This document shows positions 45,808 through 53,604 of a stretch of 64,000 bases of DNA, in pieces. The notes under the pieces were generated by a model. That model searched no databases and was not told the origin of the DNA. It was given only the letters and a program-made list of their open reading frames with translations. The position numbers were made by a program, and so were the translations under genes. Numbering within the stretch: the stretch's first letter is position 1; every line of letters begins with the position of its first letter. This DNA is from CADEDV01 sp964437415 (lineage in GTDB: Bacteria; Bacteroidota; Bacteroidia; Chitinophagales; Chitinophagaceae): positions 52,513-116,512 of the forward strand of contig CAYTGN010000010.1 in the NCBI GenBank assembly GCA_964437415.1. The letters are read 5' to 3'.

Positions 45808-46608
45808 CTATTTCTTTTTCAGATGGGTGGAAAGAAATTGCTCTAATGCTGCCACCATGCTCGGCGCCTGTGGTTGTGGAGCTTTTATTTCTAATTTCAG
45901 GCCTGCATCTTCGACAGCCCTGGAGGTATTGTTGCCAAATGCGCCGATCACCGTTCCGTTTTGCCTGAACTTTGGAACATTATCAAAGAGGCTTTTTACA
46001 CCACTGGGGGTGAAAAAGCAGATTACATCATAGTCTGTTCTGGACAGTATCTCTTTCACATCACTACTGACACTTCGGTACATAAATGCCAGCGAAAACT
46101 CGCAGCTATTTGCCTTTAGCCAGTTAACGATCTCGTTATCCTGTTGATTTTCGGAACACACATAGATAAATTTCTCATTGTTCTTGTGCTTGTTGACAAC
46201 ATCAAACATGCTCTTGTTGGTGCCATCAGCCCCGTAAAAGACTTTCCGCTTCCTGTAGAGAATGAATTTTTGCAGGTAGAGTGCCACAGCCTCTGTGATG
46301 CAGAAATACTTGGTATCCTGCGAAACATTCACCTTCATCTCCTCGCATGTGCGGAAGAAATGATCAATGGCGTTGCGGCTGGTGAAAATGACTCCTGTGA
46401 AATTTTGGATTTCGATCTTTTGCTTGCGGAAGTCCTTGGCGGGAATGGCCTCCAGCTTAATAAAAGGATGAAAGTCCAAATCTACTCCATACTTCCGTGA
46501 CAACTCGAAATACGGCGACTTGTCGCTTTCGGGTCTCGGTTGGGTAATCAGGATCTTATGTATTGCTTTGGCCTGAACATCGGCCTTTGTAACCCCATTA
46601 TTTACCAT
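45808..46608 (-). CDS. hemD: Uroporphyrinogen-III synthase
   Basis: 266 residues from the ATG at 46608; a TTG nine codons earlier overlaps a TACCTTTG promoter element and is rejected. The two-domain HemD fold is recognised by 'ILITQPRPE', 'FTGVIFTSRNAIDHFF', 'TKYFCITEAVALYL' (split by its ends) and 'DYDVICFFTPSGVKSLFDN', 'GAFGNNTSRAVEDAGL'. It closes and inverts hydroxymethylbilane to uroporphyrinogen III in haem/cobalamin precursor synthesis. HemD sequences are very divergent, so the call rests on these patterns and on its pairing with DUF4271, common in Bacteroidota. Confidence 0.85.
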   Translation of the reverse strand: MVNNGVTKADVQAKAIHKILITQPRPESDKSPYFELSRKYGVDLDFHPFIKLEAIPAKDFRKQKIEIQNFTGVIFTSRNAIDHFFRTCEEMKVNVSQDTKYFCITEAVALYLQKFILYRKRKVFYGADGTNKSMFDVVNKHKNNEKFIYVCSENQQDNEIVNWLKANSCEFSLAFMYRSVSSDVKEILSRTDYDVICFFTPSGVKSLFDNVPKFRQNGTVIGAFGNNTSRAVEDAGLKLEIKAPQPQAPSMVAALEQFLSTHLKKK

Positions 46609-46632
46609 GTGCGGTTCGGCTAAAGTTGAGTG

Positions 46633-46663
46633 CAAAGGTAAGCAGTTCTATTGGAAAACCACA
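46633..46663 (-). promoter_or_regulatory. Candidate promoter of hemD
   Basis: On the minus strand TACCTTTG (46640-46633) matches TAnnTTTG, with TTG (46663-46661) 20 bases upstream, the usual -33 spacing. It overlaps the 3' end of the DUF4271 gene and gives a leader of about 20 bases to the ATG at 46608. Confidence 0.55.
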
Positions 46664-47598
46664 AGTAAAAGCTTGTAAATCAGCAAAAGGGGCGCAATTT
46701 CAAAGGCAGAAACATATAAAATAAAATGAAAAGGGTTGAATTTGACCTGATTACGAAGGGCGGCATATGTCAATATAAAGCGATAAATTAACAACACTCC
46801 CAACCCGGCCCAAGACAAAACGAGTCCGGCAATGTAAACCCAACCCCCGGAAAAGGCCAATACCGGCAGAAATGGAAGCAGGAAAACTCCTATCACTTTG
46901 TTGATTATGAATACTATGAATATGTATGAATTTGCCGTCTCCGGTTTTCCAAACAACCAGCCCATGATTTTAAGACCAATAAATTTTCCCAAATAAATGG
47001 CCGAAATCCCCGCCGCACAATAGGAGCAGTAAAGCCAGAAGTCATCTCCCCTGATCATGCTAAAATGCAGCAAAAGAAAGTTGATATAAAGGGAACTGCT
47101 GACCACAAAAAAACCATTCAGCAGCAAGGATGGCAGAGGGGTTTGCATCAATTGCTCCCTGATCTGTTTTTGTTTTAGGGTGGTCCGGAAAAACAAGCGA
47201 AACAGGTCATTGAAATACTTGGCAAATGCGTTTCTCAGCATGGCAAACAGAAGAAACAGTAGCAGGATTGCATAAAACAATAATTCCTTTCCGCTAAATC
47301 TTTTCAGGTCGGTTTGAGTATAAACAGGTTCGGCGCCAAATCCAAAATACGGATGCACTTTTTGTAATTGCTCCGGCAATGGACTCAAGGGATCGTATTG
47401 CCAGACAGCACCAGAAGAATAGGGTTTGCGGGAAACGGAACTGGTATCCTGCGGCATTTTTTCCGCTTCAGGAGGTATCACAAGTTGTGCCACCGTGTCA
47501 ATTTCGTCAGCAGGCTGAATGATCGTATCCGCCTGCGCATTTGTATCAACGCCGAAAAAGAAAAAGGTTGCCAGTAAAAAAATGAGAATCCGGGTCAC
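46648..47598 (-). CDS. DUF4271 integral membrane protein
   Basis: 316 residues. A signal peptide or N-terminal helix (~1-22) is followed by ~90 polar residues ('SSVSRKPYSSGAVWQYDPL'), then about six transmembrane helices from residue ~105 to the end (e.g. 'LLFYAILLLFLLFAML', 'FIVFIINKVIGVFLLPFL', 'FILYVSAFEIAPLLLIYKLLLVVFQ', each given by its core). This matches DUF4271, which in Bacteroidota is almost always next to hemD, as here. Function unknown; a link to tetrapyrrole metabolism or the envelope has been suggested only by context. Confidence 0.87.
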   Translation of the reverse strand: MTRILIFLLATFFFFGVDTNAQADTIIQPADEIDTVAQLVIPPEAEKMPQDTSSVSRKPYSSGAVWQYDPLSPLPEQLQKVHPYFGFGAEPVYTQTDLKRFSGKELLFYAILLLFLLFAMLRNAFAKYFNDLFRLFFRTTLKQKQIREQLMQTPLPSLLLNGFFVVSSSLYINFLLLHFSMIRGDDFWLYCSYCAAGISAIYLGKFIGLKIMGWLFGKPETANSYIFIVFIINKVIGVFLLPFLPVLAFSGGWVYIAGLVLSWAGLGVLLIYRFILTYAALRNQVKFNPFHFILYVSAFEIAPLLLIYKLLLVVFQ

Positions 47599-47652
47599 GC
47601 AGTGCTATTATGGTGCAAAAGTATTGAAGTGGTTTTCACAACCGTCATTGAC

Positions 47653-49449
47653 TTAAAAATAATTGATGAAGCCAAAATGTATCTTTGACTGGCGCAGGTT
47701 GAAATCTGTATCATTTCGTTTACCCACAGCCCATGCCAGGTTGAATACCCCCACTTTTGTTTCAAAAGCCAGGCCCAGCCCGGTTCCGATATAAGTGTAA
47801 TTGATATTTACGTTCTGGCTGTTGTTTCGTCCCCAGCCTCCATCCAGCAACACATAAAAAAAAGAGTTTTGCCCTACGAGATAGCGGTACTCAGCAGTGC
47901 CTATAGCAAACTGTGACAAATACTGGCTTTCCTCATCAAACCCCCTGAGCAGTTTGTATCCACCTAACTGGAACAACTCGTTGCGGAAAATATTACCACT
48001 TTGAAAAATACCGGCGTTGAACGCTGTTTTTACCGTGCTTTGCCTGCCTGCCTGGAAATAACGGGCTGCGGTGAGCCTGACACGAAACTGGTAAGTTTTC
48101 ATTTTGACTGTATCATACAACCTGCCGAAGTTGAAGGAAGGATCGCCGGGATCTTTTAGCTCCATGATCTCATTGTTCCTTTTGATCTTTTTAGTTCCAA
48201 CCGATGTGATGATACGAACCTCATTACCGTGCAGGGGATTGAATCTGTAATTGGTATTATTAAATTCATAATCCAGCCCGGCGCTGGTTGAGCTTACATC
48301 CGCTTCATCGGGAAGGCGGCGGTTTTGCATTACAAAGGTGGTATTTGCGCCGTTCACAATGGTTTGAAAACGCTGCAAAAACAGTTTGCCCGATTGATTT
48401 ATGCTTAAAATGTATTGTGCCCCCAATTGAAAGTTGATATTGAGAAAAGTGCTGTCTTTCCGGAACATATCAAAAGTAAAATCCAGCCCCACCGGCGAAT
48501 CAAAAAGGAAAGGATGCTGATATAGGATATTGAGCCGGGGCGAATTAACCTGTATTTGTTGCCAGTTCAGGCCAACGGTCTCCCCAGCGCCAAAAGCATT
48601 TTTCAAATTGATATTGGCCTCGCCGGTTATAAGTGTTTTTTTGGAGGAAAGCTGGTCATTGTTTGGCAAAAAACCAACCAGCACATTTACCTGGCTGCTC
48701 TTTTTTTGTTTCAGGTACATATTCAGCACCGATCCGGTGCCCAGCATAGTAAGATTTGAGGGGCTTTCTTCTTCCACCCAGGTCAGTTCTTTCATCTTAC
48801 GGCTGACCCGCTCCAGTTTTTCCCTGCTGTAAAGACTTCCGTTGGGAATGCCAAGATAACGCTGCAGGTAGCTATTAGCTATTTTCGTCTCTCCGTATAT
48901 CCGAATGCTATCAATTTTATAGGCAGGACCGTTTTCCACCAGCAACTGTGCTGTCAGTTTCTCTCCTGCCAGTTGCATACTGTCAAGATATACTTTGGCA
49001 AAGGGGTGGCCGTTATTCTCCAAATGACTGAGTAAACGGCTTTGCAATGAGATCACCAGTTCACCATCAACCGGTTTTCCGGCAAATGCTTTTTCAATCC
49101 AGCCTGCGGCATTCAATAATGCCGGATCCACTTTTGAAACATCAAGCCCCGCCCACTGATATTGCTCCCCGGCAAATATATGTAAAACAGCAAATGATGA
49201 ATCATATCGAACACTGTCCACCGATGCTGTGATGAATCCTTGGGAACGAAGCAAACCCGGCAGTTTAGCAATATACCCGATACAGTCATTGCGGGAAGAA
49301 AAAGAGGTGGTAATATTTAGTTGTGAAGACAACGTGGCAGAATCTTTATCAACCCCCTGCAAACGCAGCACATAGTTTTGCTGCGCCGGCGATGCAAGAC
49401 CTGCGAATAAAAAAACAAGAACCAGTATTTGCACTCTTAATTTTGCCAT
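47653..49449 (-). CDS. Omp85/BamA-like outer membrane protein
   Basis: 598 residues. Signal peptide ~1-22 (ends in SPAQQ). Residues ~25-260 look like POTRA-type alpha/beta repeats ('GPAYKIDSIRIYGETKIANSYL', 'LYSREKLERVSRKMKEL'), and the rest is a 16-strand type barrel with the Omp85 features 'LLRGFDEESQYLSQFAIGTAEYR' (the RGF motif after residue ~500) and a C-terminal 'IHFGFINYF' ending in Phe. It is too short for the main BamA and is more like a TamA/surface-antigen paralogue. It may insert or translocate an outer-membrane protein or lipid. It stands alone, diverging from hemW. Confidence 0.88.
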   Translation of the reverse strand: MAKLRVQILVLVFLFAGLASPAQQNYVLRLQGVDKDSATLSSQLNITTSFSSRNDCIGYIAKLPGLLRSQGFITASVDSVRYDSSFAVLHIFAGEQYQWAGLDVSKVDPALLNAAGWIEKAFAGKPVDGELVISLQSRLLSHLENNGHPFAKVYLDSMQLAGEKLTAQLLVENGPAYKIDSIRIYGETKIANSYLQRYLGIPNGSLYSREKLERVSRKMKELTWVEEESPSNLTMLGTGSVLNMYLKQKKSSQVNVLVGFLPNNDQLSSKKTLITGEANINLKNAFGAGETVGLNWQQIQVNSPRLNILYQHPFLFDSPVGLDFTFDMFRKDSTFLNINFQLGAQYILSINQSGKLFLQRFQTIVNGANTTFVMQNRRLPDEADVSSTSAGLDYEFNNTNYRFNPLHGNEVRIITSVGTKKIKRNNEIMELKDPGDPSFNFGRLYDTVKMKTYQFRVRLTAARYFQAGRQSTVKTAFNAGIFQSGNIFRNELFQLGGYKLLRGFDEESQYLSQFAIGTAEYRYLVGQNSFFYVLLDGGWGRNNSQNVNINYTYIGTGLGLAFETKVGVFNLAWAVGKRNDTDFNLRQSKIHFGFINYF

Positions 49450-49536
49450 GTGGCTTTTCCGCGGATATTAATGGCTAAATTATTCATTAAATAACAAATT
49501 TCATTGGCAGGGATCAATTAATCCTGCTTTTTAAAA

Positions 49537-50646
49537 ATGGCAGGCATTTACATACATATTCCGTTTTGCAGGCAGGCCTGTCATTATTGCAATTTCCATT
49601 TCAGCATTTCACTGCGATATAAGAACGAACTGATAGCCGCTTTATTGAAAGAAACTGCTATGCAAAAAGAATACCTGCAGGCACAAAGCATCGAAACCAT
49701 CTACATAGGCGGCGGCACCCCAAGTTTATGCAGAGAAGAAGATATAAGTAGTATTATTCAAAGCATTTACAGGCATTACGAGGTATTGCCGGATGCAGAG
49801 ATAACACTGGAGGCAAATCCTGATGACATCGGTAACACACAATTAGAGGGATGGAAAAAAGCCGGCATTAACCGGCTAAGCATCGGTATTCAAAGTTTTT
49901 TTGAAGAAGACCTTCAATGGATGAACCGGGCACATAATGCACAACAGGCGACAGACGCTTTGCAACAGGCACTAAAATATTTTGACAATATCACGATTGA
50001 CCTTATCTATGGCACACCCGGGCTGACCAATGAAAAATGGAAATATAATATTGATGCGGTGATCTCCGCCGGCATCCCACATATTTCCTGCTATGCACTG
50101 ACGGTGGAACCCAAAACCCCGCTGCAAAAAATGATCACACAGCAAAAAAAGGAAAACATAAACGCAGATAAACAATCCGAACAATTTCTGATGCTGATGA
50201 ACTGGATGGAAGCAGCCGGTTATGAACATTACGAAATATCCAATTTTGCAAGGCCGGGACACCGAAGCCGTCATAATTCATCTTACTGGCAGGGCAGGCA
50301 TTACCTTGGCCTTGGTCCATCAGCACATTCGTTCAATGGCATTTCACGGCAATGGAATGTGTCAAACAACAGCGTTTATATTGAAATGATTGACAAAGGA
50401 AAAATTTCTTTTGAAAAAGAAGAACTGACCGAAACACAGCAACTGAATGAAATGATCATGATATCATTGCGAACCATGGAAGGATTACCGGTAAACAAGC
50501 TGGAAGAAAAAAGAAAACAGGAGCTGTTGCAGACAGCCCAACCATATATCAGCAGCGAATTAATGAAAATGGAGAATAACAATCTCATTCTTACAAAAGA
50601 GGGTAAGCTATTGGCTGATGGAATAGCAGCAGCGCTTTTCTTCTAA
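49537..50646 (+). CDS. hemW: Radical SAM haem chaperone HemW
   Basis: 369 residues. The cluster-binding motif is C11-x3-C15-x2-C18 (CRQACHYC) with the following Asn/Phe typical of HemW rather than HemN. SAM-binding and barrel segments 'IYIGGGTPSLC', 'EANPDDI', 'INRLSIGIQSF' and 'DLIYGTPG' follow, then 'HISCYALTVEPKTPL' and the C-terminal 'GLGPSAHSF' region. HemW binds haem and is thought to insert it into respiratory enzymes; older annotations call it oxygen-independent coproporphyrinogen oxidase. The stop overlaps the convergent small membrane gene by 4 bases. Confidence 0.93.
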   Translation: MAGIYIHIPFCRQACHYCNFHFSISLRYKNELIAALLKETAMQKEYLQAQSIETIYIGGGTPSLCREEDISSIIQSIYRHYEVLPDAEITLEANPDDIGNTQLEGWKKAGINRLSIGIQSFFEEDLQWMNRAHNAQQATDALQQALKYFDNITIDLIYGTPGLTNEKWKYNIDAVISAGIPHISCYALTVEPKTPLQKMITQQKKENINADKQSEQFLMLMNWMEAAGYEHYEISNFARPGHRSRHNSSYWQGRHYLGLGPSAHSFNGISRQWNVSNNSVYIEMIDKGKISFEKEELTETQQLNEMIMISLRTMEGLPVNKLEEKRKQELLQTAQPYISSELMKMENNNLILTKEGKLLADGIAAALFF

Positions 50647-50846
50647 CCTTTTTTGAGCCATGCGATCAGGATGTTCAGCACACAGCCAATGGCCACTACA
50701 GAAGTAAGAATAAAACTGAACCACTTGATGGGATGCGCCGTACCACCTTCTTTTTTTCCTTCCTGGTATTTGTTGAATTGGAGCACATTCAAAACAATAA
50801 GAATGACTGCGGCGGTGAAGAATAAAACCTGGAAAAACTGGATCAT
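50643..50846 (-). CDS. Small two-helix membrane protein
   Basis: 67 residues. Helix 1 is 'FFQVLFFTAAVILIVLNVL' and helix 2 'WFSFILTSVVAIGCVLNILIAW', joined by a charged loop 'QFNKYQEGKKEGGTAHPIK', ending KKG. It is convergent with hemW (4-base overlap). It lies downstream of a 35-residue membrane ORF and gpsA on the same strand, so all three could be co-transcribed. I do not recognise the family. Confidence 0.75.
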   Translation of the reverse strand: MIQFFQVLFFTAAVILIVLNVLQFNKYQEGKKEGGTAHPIKWFSFILTSVVAIGCVLNILIAWLKKG

Positions 50847-50873
50847 GTAACAAAGTTTTACTGACCCATGAAG

Positions 50874-50981
50874 TTAAAGCTTTTGATGTTGCCGCCAATA
50901 GTCGTAAACATGTTTTCCAACGAGGCAAAGCACCATAATTAATATGGCAGTAGGTCCAAATCCGTGGTAAGAGAGTGGCAT
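50874..50981 (-). CDS. 35-residue single-helix membrane ORF
   Basis: A short ORF from the ATG at 50981 encodes 35 residues. It has one hydrophobic helix of about 14 residues (TAILIMVLCLV) between a polar N-terminus (MPLSYHGFG) and a basic tail (GKHVYDYWRQHQKL). This layout is typical of small single-pass membrane proteins. It lies between gpsA and the 67-residue membrane gene on the same strand. The case is compositional only; chance ORFs of this size are common, but the clean N-out, helix, basic-tail pattern is persuasive. Confidence 0.5.
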   Translation of the reverse strand: MPLSYHGFGPTAILIMVLCLVGKHVYDYWRQHQKL

Positions 50982-51029
50982 AGAGCAAAGTTTTTGTACT
51001 GATCTAATCCCCCTGGTTCTTTTCACTGG

Positions 51030-52067
51030 TCAGACCAATACCTGCTCTATCTGTTTAAATCCCTCAGAGGGTTTAACATTTTCCCAAAGAATACGGTAAA
51101 CTGTATCGGCAATGGGAATGGCCGCGCCGATATTATCATTGATATTGTTGATGCAGTGGGATGCATGATAACCCTCTGCCACCATATTCATTTCGAGCTG
51201 TGCCGCTTTCACCGAATAGCCTTTGCCGATCATGCTTCCGAAAGTGCGGTTACGGCTGTATAAAGAATAGCAGGTCACCAGCAGGTCGCCAAGATAAACA
51301 GAAGCGGCATAGTTGGGAGTACGGCGGTGAGTGACCGGGTCTTCCCCCTCATTTTCACCCACCACGATATGCTCGGCTCCGAATGCTTTTAAAAACCCCG
51401 CCATTTCATCTGCAGCATTTGCAATGTAAACGCTGAGAAAATTGTCGCCATAGTCAAGCCCATGTGCAATGCCTGCCCCCAGCGCATATATATTTTTCAG
51501 CACAGCGGCATACTGCACACCCAAAATATCATGATTGGTGATGGTGTTGATATACTCTGTTGAAAAATGAGAAGCAATGGCTGAAGCTGTTGAAATATCA
51601 GTGCCAGAAAAGGTCAGGTAAGAAAGTTTTTCCGCTGCCACTTCCTCGGCATGGCAGGGGCCGAGAACAGCAAAATAATCATCCAGTTTTATGTCAAATT
51701 TTTCTCCGAGATAATCATTCAGCAGCACATTTTTATCCGGCAATAATCCTTTTATGGCCGATACTATTTTTTTTCCCTGCCAGTCTGCAGCAGCAAGACC
51801 CTCAAGGCTGGTTTCAACATAAGCGGAAGGAACAGCCACCAGCACCACATCTGATTGCCTCACCACTTCCTTCACATCAGCCGTCATTTTCAGCAGGCGG
51901 GTATCAAAATAAACCGAACTCAGGTAGTGCGGGTTGTGATGACGTTTGCGGATATGCTCAATGCTATCTGAATTCCTCACCCACCAATAAATAGAATGCT
52001 GTTTGTCCGTCAGGATCTTTGCCAGTGCCGTAGCCCAACTGCCGCTTCCGATGATACCGAATTTCAT
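51030..52067 (-). CDS. gpsA: NAD(P)H-dependent glycerol-3-phosphate dehydrogenase
   Basis: 345 residues. The N-terminal dinucleotide motif is G7-x-G9-x-x-A12 in 'IIGSGSWATALA'. The family segments 'SDVVLVAVPSAYV', 'IVSAIKGLLPD', 'AVLGPCHAEEVA' and the catalytic-lysine region 'YAAVLKNIYALGAGIAHGLDYGDN' (given by its core) are present, as are 'SVYLGDLLVTCYSLYSRN' and 'VEGYHAS'. It reduces dihydroxyacetone phosphate to sn-glycerol-3-phosphate for phospholipid synthesis, the anabolic counterpart of glpD. Preceded by the terminator of the efflux genes. Confidence 0.95.
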   Translation of the reverse strand: MKFGIIGSGSWATALAKILTDKQHSIYWWVRNSDSIEHIRKRHHNPHYLSSVYFDTRLLKMTADVKEVVRQSDVVLVAVPSAYVETSLEGLAAADWQGKKIVSAIKGLLPDKNVLLNDYLGEKFDIKLDDYFAVLGPCHAEEVAAEKLSYLTFSGTDISTASAIASHFSTEYINTITNHDILGVQYAAVLKNIYALGAGIAHGLDYGDNFLSVYIANAADEMAGFLKAFGAEHIVVGENEGEDPVTHRRTPNYAASVYLGDLLVTCYSLYSRNRTFGSMIGKGYSVKAAQLEMNMVAEGYHASHCINNINDNIGAAIPIADTVYRILWENVKPSEGFKQIEQVLV

Positions 52068-52132
52068 ACCAACTGCCTTGAAATTTTTGATTTATGAAAT
52101 AAAGGTAAATAACTCATTGTTTCCGGGTAAAA

Positions 52133-52162
52133 GAAAAAAGAGTTCCGGTCAGCGGGAACTCT
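52133..52162 (-). terminator. Rho-independent terminator after the efflux adaptor gene
   Basis: On the minus strand AGAGTTCC and GGAACTCT form an eight-pair stem with an eight-base loop, followed by TTTTTT. It lies 23 bases beyond the adaptor stop and ends the TolC-adaptor transcript. Confidence 0.9.
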
Positions 52163-52184
52163 CTCCATGTTTTAAATAAAGTGG

Positions 52185-53555
52185 CTATTTGGCAAATAAA
52201 TTATCCTTTGGCACCACTTTCACTTTCATGCCATCTTTTAATGTTTTGCTCACTGCAGAATAGGGCTCTGTCACCACTTCATCGCCGGGATTCAGCCCGG
52301 TGGTTATTTGCAAATAATTAATATCCTGTATGCCCGATGTAACCATCACTTTTTTAACCGTCCCATCCGGCTGCAGTACAAACACCACTTCTTCCAGGTC
52401 ATCTGAATAGGAAACATTTGCTTCGGCATTGGCTTCCTCTTCACCTCTTTTGCTTTGATCTTCCTTCTTTTTATCAGCAATGTTCTGGTCGCTTCCCTTC
52501 ACTCTTGCAGTCACCGCCCCAATAGGAACAGCCAGCACTTCATCCAACCGTTTTGTTTTAATATCGGCGCTGGCATTCATACCCGGGCGGAAGGGGAATT
52601 TTTTTGGCCTTGCCGGGTCAATAAGGTCTTTGTATGATTCCATGTCAAGCCTTATCCTTACTTCATAGTTGGTAACATCGTTGGAAGTGGTCAGTGCAGT
52701 ACCGCTGCCTTTGATACTACTGGCTATCTGTGTCACCACGCCTTTGAACTTGCGGTTATTATAGGCATCCACTGTCACATCGGCCGAATCGCCGATATTT
52801 ACTTTTACAATATCATTTTCACCCACATCCACTCTCACTTCCAGCACCGACATATCTGCAACGGTCATCATTTCTGTTCCTACGTTAAAGCTGTTGCCGG
52901 CAACTCTTTCCCCCTTTTTTACTTTCAGTGATGAGATCACACCATCCATCGGGGCAACAAGTGTCGTTCTCCCAAGATTTTTATTGGCAGAAACCAATCC
53001 TGTCCTGGCTGTTTCCACACCGGCTTCGAGGCTTTTGATATTTTGCTGCGCTGCATTGTAATTGGCCTGTGCCGTCTTATAAGTATTTTCAAACTGCTCC
53101 AGTTCCGCCTGCGAGATCACTTTTTGATTGAACAATTCTTTATTGCGGTCATATGCTAATTTGGCCAAGTCAAGATTTGCTTTTAAGGCCTCTATCGCTG
53201 CAGCACTGTTTTGCACAGTAGCCTGCGACTGGTTCACTCTTGATGCCGCTTCGTCACGTTGCAAGGCATATATATCAGCAAAAATGCGGGCCAGCACCTG
53301 CCCTCTTTTTACACTGTCGCCTTCATTCACATTCAGCTCGGTGATCTCACCGGAAATATCGGGACTGATCTTCACTTCCACTTCCGGGTACACTTTGCCG
53401 TTGGCGTTTACCGTTTCAATAATAGTGCGCCGGGTAGCTTTTTCAGTCGCCACCTTTAGCTCCGACTTGCTGCCACCGGTTATTTTTTTGGCAATAAGGA
53501 AGACCAGGACCAGGACTCCCAGTATTATCAATATCCATTTTAATCTTTTGTTCAT
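52185..53555 (-). CDS. Periplasmic adaptor (membrane fusion) protein of an efflux system
   Basis: 456 residues. One N-terminal transmembrane helix (~7-22, 'WILIILGVLVLVFLIA'), then the biotinyl-lipoyl-like half motif 'GKVYPEVEVKISPDISGEI', a coiled-coil hairpin (~95-190, rich in Ala/Gln/Asn), the second lipoyl half 'TTLVAPMDGVISSLKVKKGERV', beta-barrel and membrane-proximal domains with 'PFRPGMNASADI', and a Lys/Glu-rich insert ('KKKEDQSKRGEEEANAEANV'). The MacA/RND family cannot be told apart by eye. It follows the TolC-like gene (49 bases) and would bridge it to an inner-membrane pump, which is not encoded nearby. Confidence 0.9.
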   Translation of the reverse strand: MNKRLKWILIILGVLVLVFLIAKKITGGSKSELKVATEKATRRTIIETVNANGKVYPEVEVKISPDISGEITELNVNEGDSVKRGQVLARIFADIYALQRDEAASRVNQSQATVQNSAAAIEALKANLDLAKLAYDRNKELFNQKVISQAELEQFENTYKTAQANYNAAQQNIKSLEAGVETARTGLVSANKNLGRTTLVAPMDGVISSLKVKKGERVAGNSFNVGTEMMTVADMSVLEVRVDVGENDIVKVNIGDSADVTVDAYNNRKFKGVVTQIASSIKGSGTALTTSNDVTNYEVRIRLDMESYKDLIDPARPKKFPFRPGMNASADIKTKRLDEVLAVPIGAVTARVKGSDQNIADKKKEDQSKRGEEEANAEANVSYSDDLEEVVFVLQPDGTVKKVMVTSGIQDINYLQITTGLNPGDEVVTEPYSAVSKTLKDGMKVKVVPKDNLFAK

Positions 53556-53604
53556 CTGAAACTGTTATTTTCTGCGATGTGAGATAAATAGTATCTGTTT
53601 GCAT

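Noticed and set aside
45226..45846. 206-residue plus-strand ORF over the DUF255 gene start
   Set aside because: Shadow frame that also crosses the hemD terminator; not protein-like.
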